In this document: in pieces, positions 38,338-50,200 of the stretch
How positions within the stretch are numbered: position 1 is the first letter of the stretch
Layout: every line of letters starts with the position of its first letter
Assembly: GCF_003590095.1 (NCBI RefSeq)
Contig: NC_039486.1
Span: forward strand, 3,348,001-3,412,000
DNA length: 64,000 bases
Source: Trichoplusia ni
Lineage: Eukaryota > Arthropoda > Insecta > Lepidoptera > Noctuidae
Direction: 5' to 3'
Position numbers and translations under genes: made by a program
The notes under the pieces: model-generated
The model's input: only the letters and a program-made list of their open reading frames with translations
What the model was told of the DNA's origin: nothing
Database searches by the model: none

Positions 38338-38947
38338 TACAACTTATATTATGAGTCAACTCACATTCAAATCATAGATTACAATGTAAATATCCTTGTT
38401 TCTCCAATTAAATCCTCTATAGCATCCATTACCGACTTGCACGTGATTAACTACCATGACTGACGAACTAGTTTCGGGCCCGAGTTTGAAACTAGTTACA
38501 TCATTTAATTATTAATCATCCCCACGAAAGTAATAATAAAAACATAAGTTTTCTGTTTAAAAGACTCCATAAATGTCATTTAATCCTCAGATCGCAAGGG
38601 CTACACAAACATTCAGACCTCAAGCAGAAGTAAAACCTGGATTATTAATGAGTATTTGTAGGTTAGATAATGATTTCCTATGTGGCTTACGATACAACAG
38701 CATGTACACTATGGTCATTAAATGTAGATGTAGTTAGCTTCCACAATCATTATAAAACAGACCTTTACAGGCATCAACAATCCAATTCACTTGTCACCAT
38801 CCATTTTATTATACTTAGCTCCATTAAAATTCTAGCGTTGTTCTAACATTTTTCGTGTATTTCTTGTACAGGTATAACAAAAATATAGATTTCAGTTTCA
38901 ATTCCTTACAAACTAATTCATACTTTAATATAGAAGGTGCTTTGCAC

Positions 38948-41900
38948 TTAATTTAATTTTCTAGAATCTATGAGGACACCAGAATCATCAATACGAACCA
39001 CCTCGTCATCTGGATTTTTTTTACTTTCTATTTGTAAATCTTTACTTGTTTGAGGTTCATCATGTATTTCAGTTGTTTGAGGTTTCACATCTTTTGTATC
39101 GACTACCATAACTTCCGGCACAGCGTCTTCAGCTTTTACTTCAATGAGTTTTTCAGGAAGGTCTTCAACTTTTTTATCTTCTTTCACAGCCGTAGGTTTC
39201 GGTTTAACTGAAAGAAAGAATAGAATCGTAATTTTAACTCAAGCCATATTTCTCGATTATTGTTTTAAATTATACGGCAGTGGGCTGAAGATTTGTAATG
39301 AGTGGACTGCAATGTCTTAAGACTTTTCCACATCCTTATCCTGATTTTTAAATTTAGGAGTACTTGAACACCATTTTTTAAAATAATTACTTCTAATTCT
39401 AAAATAATTACCTGCATCCATTAACATCTTAAACAGGACGGTGATTGGAGTGTCCACTGTTAGAGTAAATACGAAGGAATACACCACTGCCCACACCACG
39501 TACGACAGGAACTTGAAGAACTGGGAAAAAACAAGTCAGTTGCTTAAAAAAATACAAATCCATTTGCGGTTCAATCATAGGTATACATGTAAGTAAAGTT
39601 AGACATAATAAACAAGCGAACATATCTTATATGACTACTGATCGTGAACTTCTAATACATACTATTTCGGCATTCATATTTATTTCGTAAAATGTTCGTT
39701 TTTCTTAGAAGTACATATCAACTAATTAATCGTAATAATTATGTAAATAATAAATACTTACGTAACGTTCCACAGTGAAGTATATAGGAACTACCATCGT
39801 AGCATTTAGAGAGAACATGAGAGGAAAGTGGAAAAGGTACATCCCAAATGACAAACGAGCCGGCAGTCTCCAATATTCATGAGAAAGGAACCAATTTATC
39901 GGACCTGTGGATTGAAAAGATAATTAATTAGTATGTAATTTAAAGTAATCAAGGTAAAAATAAGTTCATTTTTTCAAAAATATTCAAAAAATCAAATCAA
40001 AATCAGATCATAAAATATTTACAGTAAACTTTCAAACATCCAAGAGAATCATCGGCTATGATTAGTTTAATGCCCAGAGAAAATAACAAAAATCGATTCG
40101 TAACTGAGATTCTCATAAACGGTGCCAAAATAACTATGTGCAAGTTTGTCATGGTTCTTCGGATCCTTCAATAAGGAATAGGACAGGAATATAATAGTAT
40201 AAAAAGATATATTAAGGCTGTTAACCTGCGTAGCCGTGAACGCAGGCAACGATCAACCAGCAGATAGCACAAGCATACGATGGCCTCATAAAAGAGTTCA
40301 TAAAATTGTCCATAAAGTGATTGTCCCAATCGAATTGTTTGATTCTGTACTTGAAGTAGAAGATTCCCGCAAGTATTCCAGCCGAGCAAGCCCAGTACAA
40401 CATGACAAGAAACTGAAACAGCGAAAATAAAATTAATTGTAACTCAAACTCAAGTGTGTCAAATTCATAGGTATATGTTGCTAATTTTGAAATAAAATAT
40501 AGGTATATAAATAATAACCTTAACTTACCACGGGAATATGCAACCTTTTTTTACGATAGACGTGAAGTAAATAGCCAAACACTAAGCCAACGAAAAATGG
40601 AGAAGCTCTGGCAAGTGTGTGGAAATAATATAAATTGTAGTACCTCAGAAACTCGGCAAAGCGTCTGAAAAAGAAACGTATTTTACAACAAAATCTGTTT
40701 TCCATAAACATAAAATCTAACCTCTAAAAGATAAACTTTAAATGAAGTTAGACAAATCAGATCAAGTTATTTGAAGCTATCGAAACAAAATTTTGGTAAT
40801 AAAGGTTACTAACCTAGGTGCTATAACTCCACCCGGCAAATCCATATAGAAGCAGTAACCAGTTGAAATTATCAACACAACTAGAAGTCCCCCAAGCAAA
40901 CTGGACCAGGCTGTACGACTCTTGCCAGAAAACACCCAGAAGAGGATGAAGGGTGAGATGACGTAAAGTTGGAAGTCAATAGCAATATACCAGGAGTGAG
41001 GGAGACACTGAAATAAAACAGACAAAAACACAAGTTAGAACTAAACATAGTGACGCATCAAAACAAATGATGATGTAGATCTATAACGAATGACTTTTTG
41101 ACAAGAATACGGGTTTTGAACAATTAAGTAAAGCTTAATGATCCATCGAAAATTGTTTGTAATAATCCTTGGCATCAGTAAATACGGCGAAAAAGATATT
41201 ACGAACAAATCTATATTATTACTAATATATAAAGCTGAAGAGTTTTTTGTTTGTTTGAACACACTAATCTCAGGAACTACTGGTTCGATTTGAAAAAATA
41301 TTTTTGTGTTGAATAGACCATTTATCAAGGAAGGCTATAGGCTATATATATAGGCTGTATAACATCACGCTGCGACTAATAGGAACGAAGATATAATTGA
41401 AAATGTGGAAAAGACGGGGAAAATTCTAAGCACGTGGACGAAGTCGCGGCCAACAGCTAGATCTTCATAAAAATCCGTAAAATAGAGAATTAAAAGCAAA
41501 ATTTTGTACCATGGTTTCAGGAATCATAAAGTTCTGGACATGCAGCATCGTCAACAACCAGTTGTCGCGACATCTCATCACGTGTTCAGCCACCGTCACC
41601 CAGTAGGGTCCGTCAGCAATTTGGTTGTAGAACGAAGCTTGGAGCAGTGCAACAACACCCATCATCGGTGTCACCCTCATAAAACGGTTCAGATAAAACC
41701 AGTGTAGGTTTTTCACGAATGTCACTGAAAGAAATTCGTACTTACTGTCATATAAACTTATTGATATGGACAAAAGCGAGAACAAAACCAGTCTATAATA
41801 AGGTGAGTGGAGAGATCATAGGGAGGTTTAAACTAATCTCTCTACCAACAGTAGTACTTACTTTGATTCATTTTTCCAACAGTCGTATAAACTAGAAGAA

Positions 41901-44700
41901 CTCCAGACATGGTGAAGAATGTATCGACAGTCATTGTCCCAGCAGTTATCCATAAGGCTTGAGCAGAAAACATCCACTGTTGAAAAAAACATTTATGAAT
42001 ATTGTATGATCTGATAGTGTCGCAGAAGCACGTGCTGTTTCTTTTTCGAATTTAATCCTTGTGTCTCGGGGGTTTGCATATATGTTCAAGTCACATGCTC
42101 AAAGACTAGATCGATCAATTTGTGCAATTATACTATTTTATTTAAATAAAATTAAAATATTCAAATATAATATTTCAAAATCTTACACTATTAACATCTG
42201 CTGGGTTTGCTGCAAAAGGTTCTGTACTGAACGAGTGAGAGACGATGACCCACAACATAGCCAGTGTCCTGATCCCATCAAGGCAATGTATGGTCCCAGG
42301 AACTGATTTAAACGTCGTTAATATTTCTCCGTTTGTATATACAGAAAATGATCTGTAAAGCACTCTCATTTGCTTCACATCTGAAAATCAAATAGGTAAA
42401 TGTTAAGACAACAATAATTTTGGGAGCATTATGAACATAGAGCCTTACAAAACAAATTTTCATCAGATGCTAACGTAAGGGACCACTAACAAGCACTATT
42501 TATAAAGACAAACGAAACCCCAACGTCGACATAACATAGGTATGTAGATACAGAAACACATGACACACCTGCCATGCTCAATACGCGCTTACTACGTACG
42601 TATTATTATTATTAGCCTGGAATGTCCCACTAATGGGACTCCCCACTCTTCATCCACTTGTCTCTGTCATGAGCCGCGAGTAACCGTCTGGGTCTGCCAC
42701 GCTGACGTCGGTTTTGTGTCACGGACCATTCGGTGGTAATTTTTGCCCATTGGTTGTTTGGCATACGACAGACGTGACTAGCCCAATTCCACTTGAACGT
42801 AGTAGCTTTATGAGTAACGCCTAAAAGTTTGGTTGTGGCACAAATCTTAGTAACTAGCTACTACGTACGTACGTCGGCGAGTATAAAAAGCCATGTGCAT
42901 GGACCTTAGTCAAAATAAAACATTGTCACGTACAAATAACAATTAACTCACCTTTCTTTAATACAAATCGATATCCGATATCGTAACAGGTGCTAATTAA
43001 CGTGAAAAAACCCAAAACAGCAAAGAACGATCTGAAAAGATAAGAAAATTAAACATTCAATTAATTTAATCAAGAAACGGATGCGTTGTGGTATGTGCTT
43101 GCTCTAGATTGTCATTGATTTTATTTTACAGTAACCCAGATCAATTTGTAAACGGAAATAATTGTTTAAGGCCCGATTTTTCAATCGTCAGATAACTTTT
43201 ATCTGAGGAATCAATAAGGCCGTTTGACATATTTTCTATACAAAAGCTGTCTAAACATCAAACATATTCGTCGAATAAAAGCTATCTGGCAATTGAAAAA
43301 TCGGCCCTAAATAGATTATAAAATGAATAGAAATAATATTGTGACGTCAACTGATTTATATGTGTTTATCAATTTTAAGGTTGCCGTGGTACAGACTCCT
43401 GATTCGTTCGGAAATATAAATAATTATTATTTATAATAACACAACTTACACAGCCACAAAATCAGCAGTAACCCAAGGCTTGTCGTTGGGCAGTCGACAG
43501 TAAGAATCCGTATACTTGAAACCAATCTGAGAAATGTTGAACAATAAAGACGTAATAGCTTGCTCCGTAGTACAGGGTTTTGGTACACACACCGATAGTC
43601 TAAAAACCATGTTGCTCAGAGGATTCTCCGGTGTAGATCTAAAAAAAGAAATATATAAGGAACACATTTGTTTCAGATGTAGAGCGGATAGTCTATAGAC
43701 ATATTTTTCATATCTGGCGAACATAGTACAAAGTATGTATTTACGACATCTACTTATAGAACAGCTGCCGAACGACTTGGGTGATTTAAATGAGAAATAC
43801 GATCGGTATGCTTACATGTAAGATATACTTGGCGACAATTGTTGTTAAAGAATTCCAAACTTCAATTTATGCTATTTCATTACAAAAAGCGTATTCTCGC
43901 TCTAATGAACGAGACTCGTACGTACAACTTACCTAGCTTCTAAATGCAGTCCATCGAAATCTCCACCAACGGCTCGTACCAGTCGTCTCATAACATCATA
44001 TTGCTCTATATTTTTTATAGTAGCATTGTCCACCCGCAAAGAGCTTGGATTGAACGGTAACCCTTCCAGATCCTGAAGTGTTGGTAACTCTAACTGTTGG
44101 TTGACAGGTACTAGCATCGAGCAGTACTTTCCCTGAATGTGCATCTCTTCCAGTTGATGATCTATTCCTAAACATTGATGGTAGTTCCCGAGGTCTACTG
44201 TGTTGCCTGTGAGAATACCTCTTGGAGTTCTGAGACCGGAGTCGGCAACTGTCAAAAAAGTTTTCAAACCCTAATAAATGATCATTTGTAATTGCCTAAG
44301 CGTAGGCCTAGACTTCTTCGCAGAAATTTTAAGCTGAGATTGAAGAGAAACTATCCTGGAAGATAACACAAAACTTAACTTGGACTCTTTGAAAAACAGA
44401 CTACATACAATTCCAAGGGTCACTGATTTATTATTTTTTGGTTGATTTTTAAAAACATCCAAAAACAATACTAGGCAATTTTGTGGAATAAACAGATTAC
44501 ACAAAAAAAAAATACTTACATTGGAGTAACAACAGTGAATTTTCTCTAATCACATTTACTTGCCGATCACACTCCTGCGCATCTAATACTTCTTCCAAAT
44601 AACTTGAATCAATAGCGTCATTTCGTCTTTCAGTAATATCGACGCAATTCACATTAAAAAAAGAAACAAACAAGAAAATCAAGATCAAATTAAATTCCAT
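38948..44700 (-). CDS. NRF-6-like membrane acyltransferase, copy E
   Basis: Complete 772-residue copy. Exons: 44700-44520, 44248-43933, 43638-43450, 43031-42952, 42380-42187, 41976-41862, 41724-41510, 41007-40814, 40664-40529, 40412-40226, 39904-39762, 39520-39412, 39207-38948. Start MEFNLILIF was chosen because it matches D (MELNSIL) and F (MEVKLIL); upstream in-frame ATGs at 44739 and 44721 are not conserved. Signal peptide, six-Cys NRF domain, then acyltransferase-3 domain. Exon 5 reads LDGIRTLAMLWVIVSH, so R-x10-H is kept although the G before the catalytic-type His is S. Terminal tail ends VVRIDDSGVLIDSRKLN. Intron 3 holds a MITE and intron 4 an RTE relic, both absent from D and F. Intact reading frame. 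Confidence 0.92.
41215..41463 (+). repeat. Dispersed repeat in intron 7 of copy E
   Basis: Same block order as 30757-30985: 'tttgtttgtttgaacacact', 'aatctcaggaactactggtt', 'gaatagaccatttatc', 'catcacgctgcgactaatag', then 'gacgaagtcgcgg'. Not present in the same intron of D or F. Confidence 0.75.
42600..42850 (-). mobile_element. RTE-type LINE 3' relic (intron 4 of copy E)
   Basis: The minus strand translates to FKWNWASHVCRMPNNQWAK and then RRQRGRPRR, the W-A-x-H-x-x-R and GRP patterns typical of the C-terminus of RTE/BovB-like reverse transcriptases. It ends in an (ATA/TAA)n tail at 42600, as expected for RTE. 5'-truncated and dead. Confidence 0.75.
43170..43307. mobile_element. Miniature inverted-repeat element (MITE), PIF/Harbinger-like
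   Basis: 138 bp with imperfect terminal inverted repeats of about 33 bp: left ggcccgatttttcaatcgtc..., right (reversed) gggccgatttttcaattgcc.... Flanked by the direct repeat TAA (43167-43169 and 43308-43310). A 3-bp TAA duplication fits PIF/Harbinger. Sits in intron 3 of copy E only. Confidence 0.8.
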
Positions 44701-44769
44701 GATTTCGTAAGACTTTAACATACATAAAATTTCGTACACTGTTCACTGATCGACTAATTAGCAAACGCA

Positions 44770-44835
44770 GATGAGCATTACTTAAATAATAAATTAGTCA
44801 ATCTTGAAATTAAATCAGAGGATCACTTATTATGA
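44770..44835 (-). promoter_or_regulatory. Proximal promoter block of copy E
   Basis: Shares acttaaataataaatta, gaaattaaatcagaggatc and acttattatgatag with copy F and in part with D. The TATA-like TTATTTAAGT lies about 85 bp before the start codon. Confidence 0.5.
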
Positions 44836-44929
44836 TAGTATATAATGAGACGTTTTCACACGGGCGGGTCGTAGTCTAATCGATTACTAATGTAAAGCCA
44901 AGATATTTGTATTATTTGTATCTCATGTC

Positions 44930-45060
44930 ATCATGTCTCACTGCTTGGGCAAAGGCTTCCATCTCCTCCCCATTTTTCCCTGTCTATGGCAGAATTTCCC
45001 CATTCTATAATGTAGAATTCTAGCTCATTACGCCATCTACGCCTGATACATCTTTATCAT
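44930..45060 (-). mobile_element. RTE-type LINE C-terminal relic
   Basis: The minus strand reads RRRWRNELEF-like text, then IEWGNSAIDREKWGGDG, matching the W-R-D/N-E-L-D...A-x-D-R-x-x-W pattern that ends RTE reverse transcriptases. Short and decayed, upstream of copy E. Confidence 0.6.
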
Positions 45061-45264
45061 TTTTGCAAAACATGTTACTTCTCCTCATCTTGATCTCCTC
45101 TGATCCGCGAGCTATAGTTGCGTCCTATTAGCTACCCAAAAGCTCCTTAATGGAGGCTTTGTCGCATTTATGGGTAAGAGATCATCTGCGACTTCCACAT
45201 ATGTATGTATATAAGGAGCCCCCAGATAATCTGTACAAAACAACTGCCATAAAAAAAACATTTG

Positions 45265-45440
45265 CACCAGTGTAAATTAGTCTTTAGCGATCAAATATAC
45301 TAATTTCGGCATTTGCCTACAGCAATCACTGATAAAACTCGCTATCAAGTATTGTATTTATGTAAATCACGCCTATTTCCTTGTTTGTAAAGCATTGGAA
45401 ACTCCGGTCTATGATTGCCTATTCTTAGTTTTTATTAAAA
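45265..45440 (-). repeat. Array upstream flank, copy E
   Basis: Related to 37801-37985, 54125-54290 and the orphan at 31225. Contains 'gtaaattagtctttagcg', 'tgataaaactcgctatcaag', 'aaatcacgcctatttccttg'. About 560 bp upstream of the copy E start. Confidence 0.7.
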
Positions 45441-46740
45441 GCTTTCTGCATACTACTACCCCCCTCCCTCCCCTTACGCAAATATGCTTCAAAATATTCA
45501 TTTTTTGTCAATAAAAAAATCAATACACAAAATAGTAACAAAAAACCAAAATTAAATGTTCAAGGGCGCTGGAAAATTATCTTATCAATACATTGATCGT
45601 CTACAAGTGCTAAACAGTCAGTTAGTCATTAAGCTAAAAAAAACTATAAATAAGGAAAATGATTCATAATTCCATAATTATCGCTAAGGCACAGAAATAT
45701 AAATCAGAGGCACCTAATATGTATACAATGACTGTTGTGAAAACAAGTGACAGTTGTTTACAGTAGTTATCATTATAGAATTCATTATCATAAGGAAAGA
45801 ATTGAATCATAAGGAAAATAATATTTAAGCATCTGCGTGTTACTTTGTACTGAAATCAATTTCTTTAAGTTAAAGCTTTTTAAGTTCTATGCTGTTCGAG
45901 TGAAGGATTAAAAACTGAGAAACTGATGTTAATTGCTAACCATAATAGCATAGATCTGACTAAAGTATTTTTTTTTGGTTTTCAGCGGGCTTATGCATTT
46001 GCTTGCCTGTACCTTATAACGTTGTCTGGAAAAAATAAAAGAAGAATGGAATTCATTATTTTATTTGAATATCGATATTATCTTATGTCATAAGTCACGG
46101 GATAACTTCAAAAGAAGGAGTTCCGATGCTTGTTGGATTGGATTTAGGAAGAATCTATTGAGGAAATAAATTATAAGCAAATAATCTTTGATAAAACTAT
46201 GACTGCCTATTCTTTACCTTGCGTAAATTTTAATAGATACCTTATAAGATCATTTTTATTTATGATTCAAATTGACTGGACTTTAGATACAACGGACACT
46301 TAGTATAATGATAACATACTAAATAATGTTGATCGCGTATTATTACATGATTGTAAAAATCAGTTTTCTTTAAGTTTACCGTAACTAACCTAAAGTAAGA
46401 TTGGTGGACTAGTCACATGGCCGTGAATCACGAGTTGAGTCACAAGCAAGTCGCAAATTGGAGAAGCACTTGTTTTTCAATTATATAAGTAGCCAATGTC
46501 AATCTATTCTTATTGTGTACTAGCTGTTGCCCGCGACTTCGGGCAACACAAAAAAAAATTCAATTTGAACCTGTAGTTCCATTGAGATTAGCGCGTTCAA
46601 ACAAACAAACAAACAAATTCTTCAGCTTTATATATTAGTATAGATATGTTCTAAAGGAGACTTTCGTACTAACAGCTAATTCAATATAAAAATTTGAATT
46701 TAAATTCTAGTAGCCAGACATAAAAAAAAAACTGATTATA
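45441..46740. other. Intergenic, no recognised gene
   Basis: AT-rich spacer between the copy E upstream flank and the copy F 3' end. Apart from the repeat at 46515-46650, I see nothing in it. Confidence 0.6.
46515..46650 (-). repeat. Dispersed repeat, 'agctgttgcccgcgacttc' family
   Basis: Reads 'tagctgttgcccgcgacttc', 'cattgagattagcgcgttc', (aaac)n, 'cttcagctttatatattagt'. It is the short reverse-orientation form of the family at 30757 and 41215. Confidence 0.7.
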
Positions 46741-46751
46741 ATCACAATTGC

Positions 46752-46757
46752 TTTATT
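46752..46757 (-). terminator. Poly(A) signal of copy F
   Basis: AATAAA on the minus strand in the block shared with copies D and E, about 510 bp beyond the stop codon. Confidence 0.7.
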
Positions 46758-47267
46758 TACAACTTATATTAATCATCAACCAGTTACTCATAATAAAATC
46801 ACAGATTACAATATAGATACTACTGTTTCTCCAAATAACATGGACTTTGATAACACTTTCAATCTCTGAAATCGTGAATAACGTTTATGACTTCTCCATT
46901 GAAACAGCTCCATAGTTATGTCATTTTCTCCTGAGGTCGCAAAGGTTTCACAAACATTCAAATCTCAAGCAACACCTGTATTATACCTGGATTATAAACG
47001 AGTATTTGTAGATCAGATAATGTTCTTCCATGCAGGGATCGATTCCACAGCATATCCCTCGCTGTAGTCATTGAATTCAGATGTAGTTGATTCCTACAAT
47101 CCTCACAAAGAACTCCTTTACAAGACACAAAAAATCTTGTCGCAATCCATTTTATTAATGTTAAATCCAGTGCTGCACTAATATCCTTCGTACATTACTT
47201 CTCTCATTATTTATATTTCGATTCCTTACACTCTAATGCATACGTTAATATATACTTTGCACTTAAT

Positions 47268-50200
47268 TTAATTCTTAGTATCTCTGAGAATACCAGTATC
47301 ATCAATACGAACCACCTCGTCACCTGGATCTTTTTTACTTTCTATTTGTAAATTTTTACTGGTTTGAGGTTCATCATGTATTTCAGTTGTTTTAGGTTTC
47401 ACATCTTTAGTGTCGACTATCATAACTTCCGGCACATTGTCTTCAGATTTTACTTCTCTGAGTTTCTCAGGAATATCTTCGTCAACTTTTTTATCTGCCT
47501 TCACAGCTGGAGGTTTCGGTTTCGCTGAAAGTTAGAATGCAATCGTAACGTTTAAGAACAGCAAGCTTTTAAAATTCGACAACATTCAAACCGTAAAGTT
47601 TTGGGAGTACCAAATGTACGAGTTTAAATTAACTTATTCTCATATAATTACCTGCATCCATTAACATCTTGAAGAGGACGCTGATTGGAGTGTCCACTGT
47701 TAGAGTAAAGACGAAGGAATACACCACTGCCCACACCACGTAGGCCAGGAACTTGAAGAACTGGTTAAAAAAAATCAGTAGCCTTAATAAATCATTAAAC
47801 ACAAGGTAAGCTTTCCGGTAAAAACAAAAGACTGCCTGCCCGCTTGTGTTTTAAAGTTAGATATTACAAGCAAGTGTGCCATTTGATAGAGAAGAGTTTT
47901 GTCGCAAGACTTCGCACACTTCTGGCTGTTATAAAACCGAATACTTTGAATATGATAGACTTTTACACGTAAACTATATAGTTCGTCTTAGATCTGTTCA
48001 TTGAAATGAAAGCTCTTACTAAATATCTGGAGAAATATAAGGCTAACTATAAAAACATTGTTATTAATATATACTTACGTAACGTTCGACAGTGAAGTAT
48101 ATGGGAACTACCATCGTAGCATTTAGGGTGAACATGAGAGGCTGGTGGAAGAGGTACATTCCGTATGACAAACGAGCCGGCAATCTCCAATATTCATGAG
48201 AAAGGAACCAATTTATTGGACCTGTAGAATGAGAAGATAATTAATTCATGTATAATGTAATCAAGGTAAAAACAAGTCCTTTTTTATAAAGTGCACTAAT
48301 TTACATAATGAACGAGAAACTATCTAAGACAATCGTCGAGTAGGATTTGTTTAAGCAACAGAAAAAAATACAAAATTCAGAGCATAAAGGGCATTTTATC
48401 AAAACATGTCTATTAGTAAGTATGCACGCAAACTATGGTTCTTTCGTGGGCAGAAATAGTAAACAAAATGGTTTTACCTGAATAACCATGAACGCAGGCA
48501 ATGATCAACCAGCAGATAGCACAAGCGTAGCATGGTCTCATAAAGGAGTTCATGAAATTGTCCATAAAGTGATTGTCCCAATCGTTTTGTTTGATTCTGT
48601 ACTTGAAGTAGAAGATACCCGCGAATATTCCAGCCGAGCAAGCCCAATAGATCATGGCAACAAACTAAAACAGTAAAAAGAGTATTTGAAGGGTGATTAA
48701 AGCATACAATTATATATTTAAAACTGCAAAAAATAAATGCAGTCTAAGTCTCGCCTCATTTTTAGAAAAATGCAGCGCTCTAATTATCTATATGGATGTG
48801 ATAACTGATGGGTGGGTTTGCTAATTTAGGAATAAATAATAACTTACCACAGGAATATTCAATCTTTTTTTACGATAGACGTGGAGTAAATAGCCAAACA
48901 CCAGGCCAACGAAAAATGGGGAAGCTCTGGTAAGTGTGTTGAAGTAATATAAATCGTAGTACCTCTGGAACTCGGGAAGTCGACTGAAAAAAATAGAAAA
49001 TAAATCTATTTTGTTATGACCTCTTCTAATCAAATCTGTAAAGAGTGAACTTGAAAATAATTTACTATTCCACTTCTAATAAAAATCGCATTATATTCAG
49101 ATCATTTTTCATCTTTTTAAGCAAACAAAGGACTTACCTAGGTACTAAGGCTCCACCCGGCAAATCTATATAGAAGCAGTAACCAGTTGAAATTATCAAC
49201 ACAACTAGAAGTCCTCCAAGCAAGCTGGACCAGGCTGTACGACTCTTGCCAGAAAACACCCAGAAGAGAATGAAGGGTGAGATGACGTAAAGTTGGAAGT
49301 CAATAGCAATGTACCAGGAGTGAGGGAGACACTGAAATAAAACAGACAAAAGCACAAGTTAGAATACAACACAGGGAATCGATAGAAATAATAATGTACG
49401 AAAAAAGGGTTACGGGTTTTCGAATAATTTACTAAAGTTTAGAGAAATATCATTAATTTATTTTACCATGTTTTCTGGATGCACAATGTTTTGCACATGC
49501 AGCATGGTCATCAACCAGTTCTCTCGACATCTCTCGACCTGATCAGCCACCGTCACCCAGTAGGGTCCGTCGGCAATTTGGTTGTAGAACGAAACCTGGA
49601 GTAGTACAGCAATACCCAGCATTGGTGTCACCCTCATAAAACGGTTTAGATAGAACCAGTGCAGGTTTTTCACAAATGTCACTGAAAAAAAAATGCTTAC
49701 TGATATTTAAACAAATCAAAACTCTTGCATAAAATATTTAGGAACAAGGATAAGGAGGGAAGGATCGTAGGGACGATTCAGCTTATCTCTCTAGCAATAT
49801 GAGTGGCTACTTACTTTGATTCATCTTTCCAACAGTCGTATAAACCAAAAGAACTCCAGCCATGGTGAAGAATGTGTCAACAGTCATAGTCCCGGCAGTT
49901 ATCCATAAGGCTTTTGGAGAAAATAACCACTGTAAGAAAATACATTATGACACCATTACAAATCAAATTCTGTTTCACAAGAAACTAACTTACTTCTAAA
50001 TAATAATCTTTGTTCTTTACTACGAGTCAGAGACGACTCACGACGTTTTCTAGTTATAAAAGAGAGATGGCGCTCTATGCTGTATAGCTACCCTAATTCT
50101 ATGAATACAAGTGTCCTATTGTACAAGGTTTCGGTGAGAACGGTGATTACCGTGCTATACATGTATATATATGTACTGTATACTTACATCAGAATATAAA

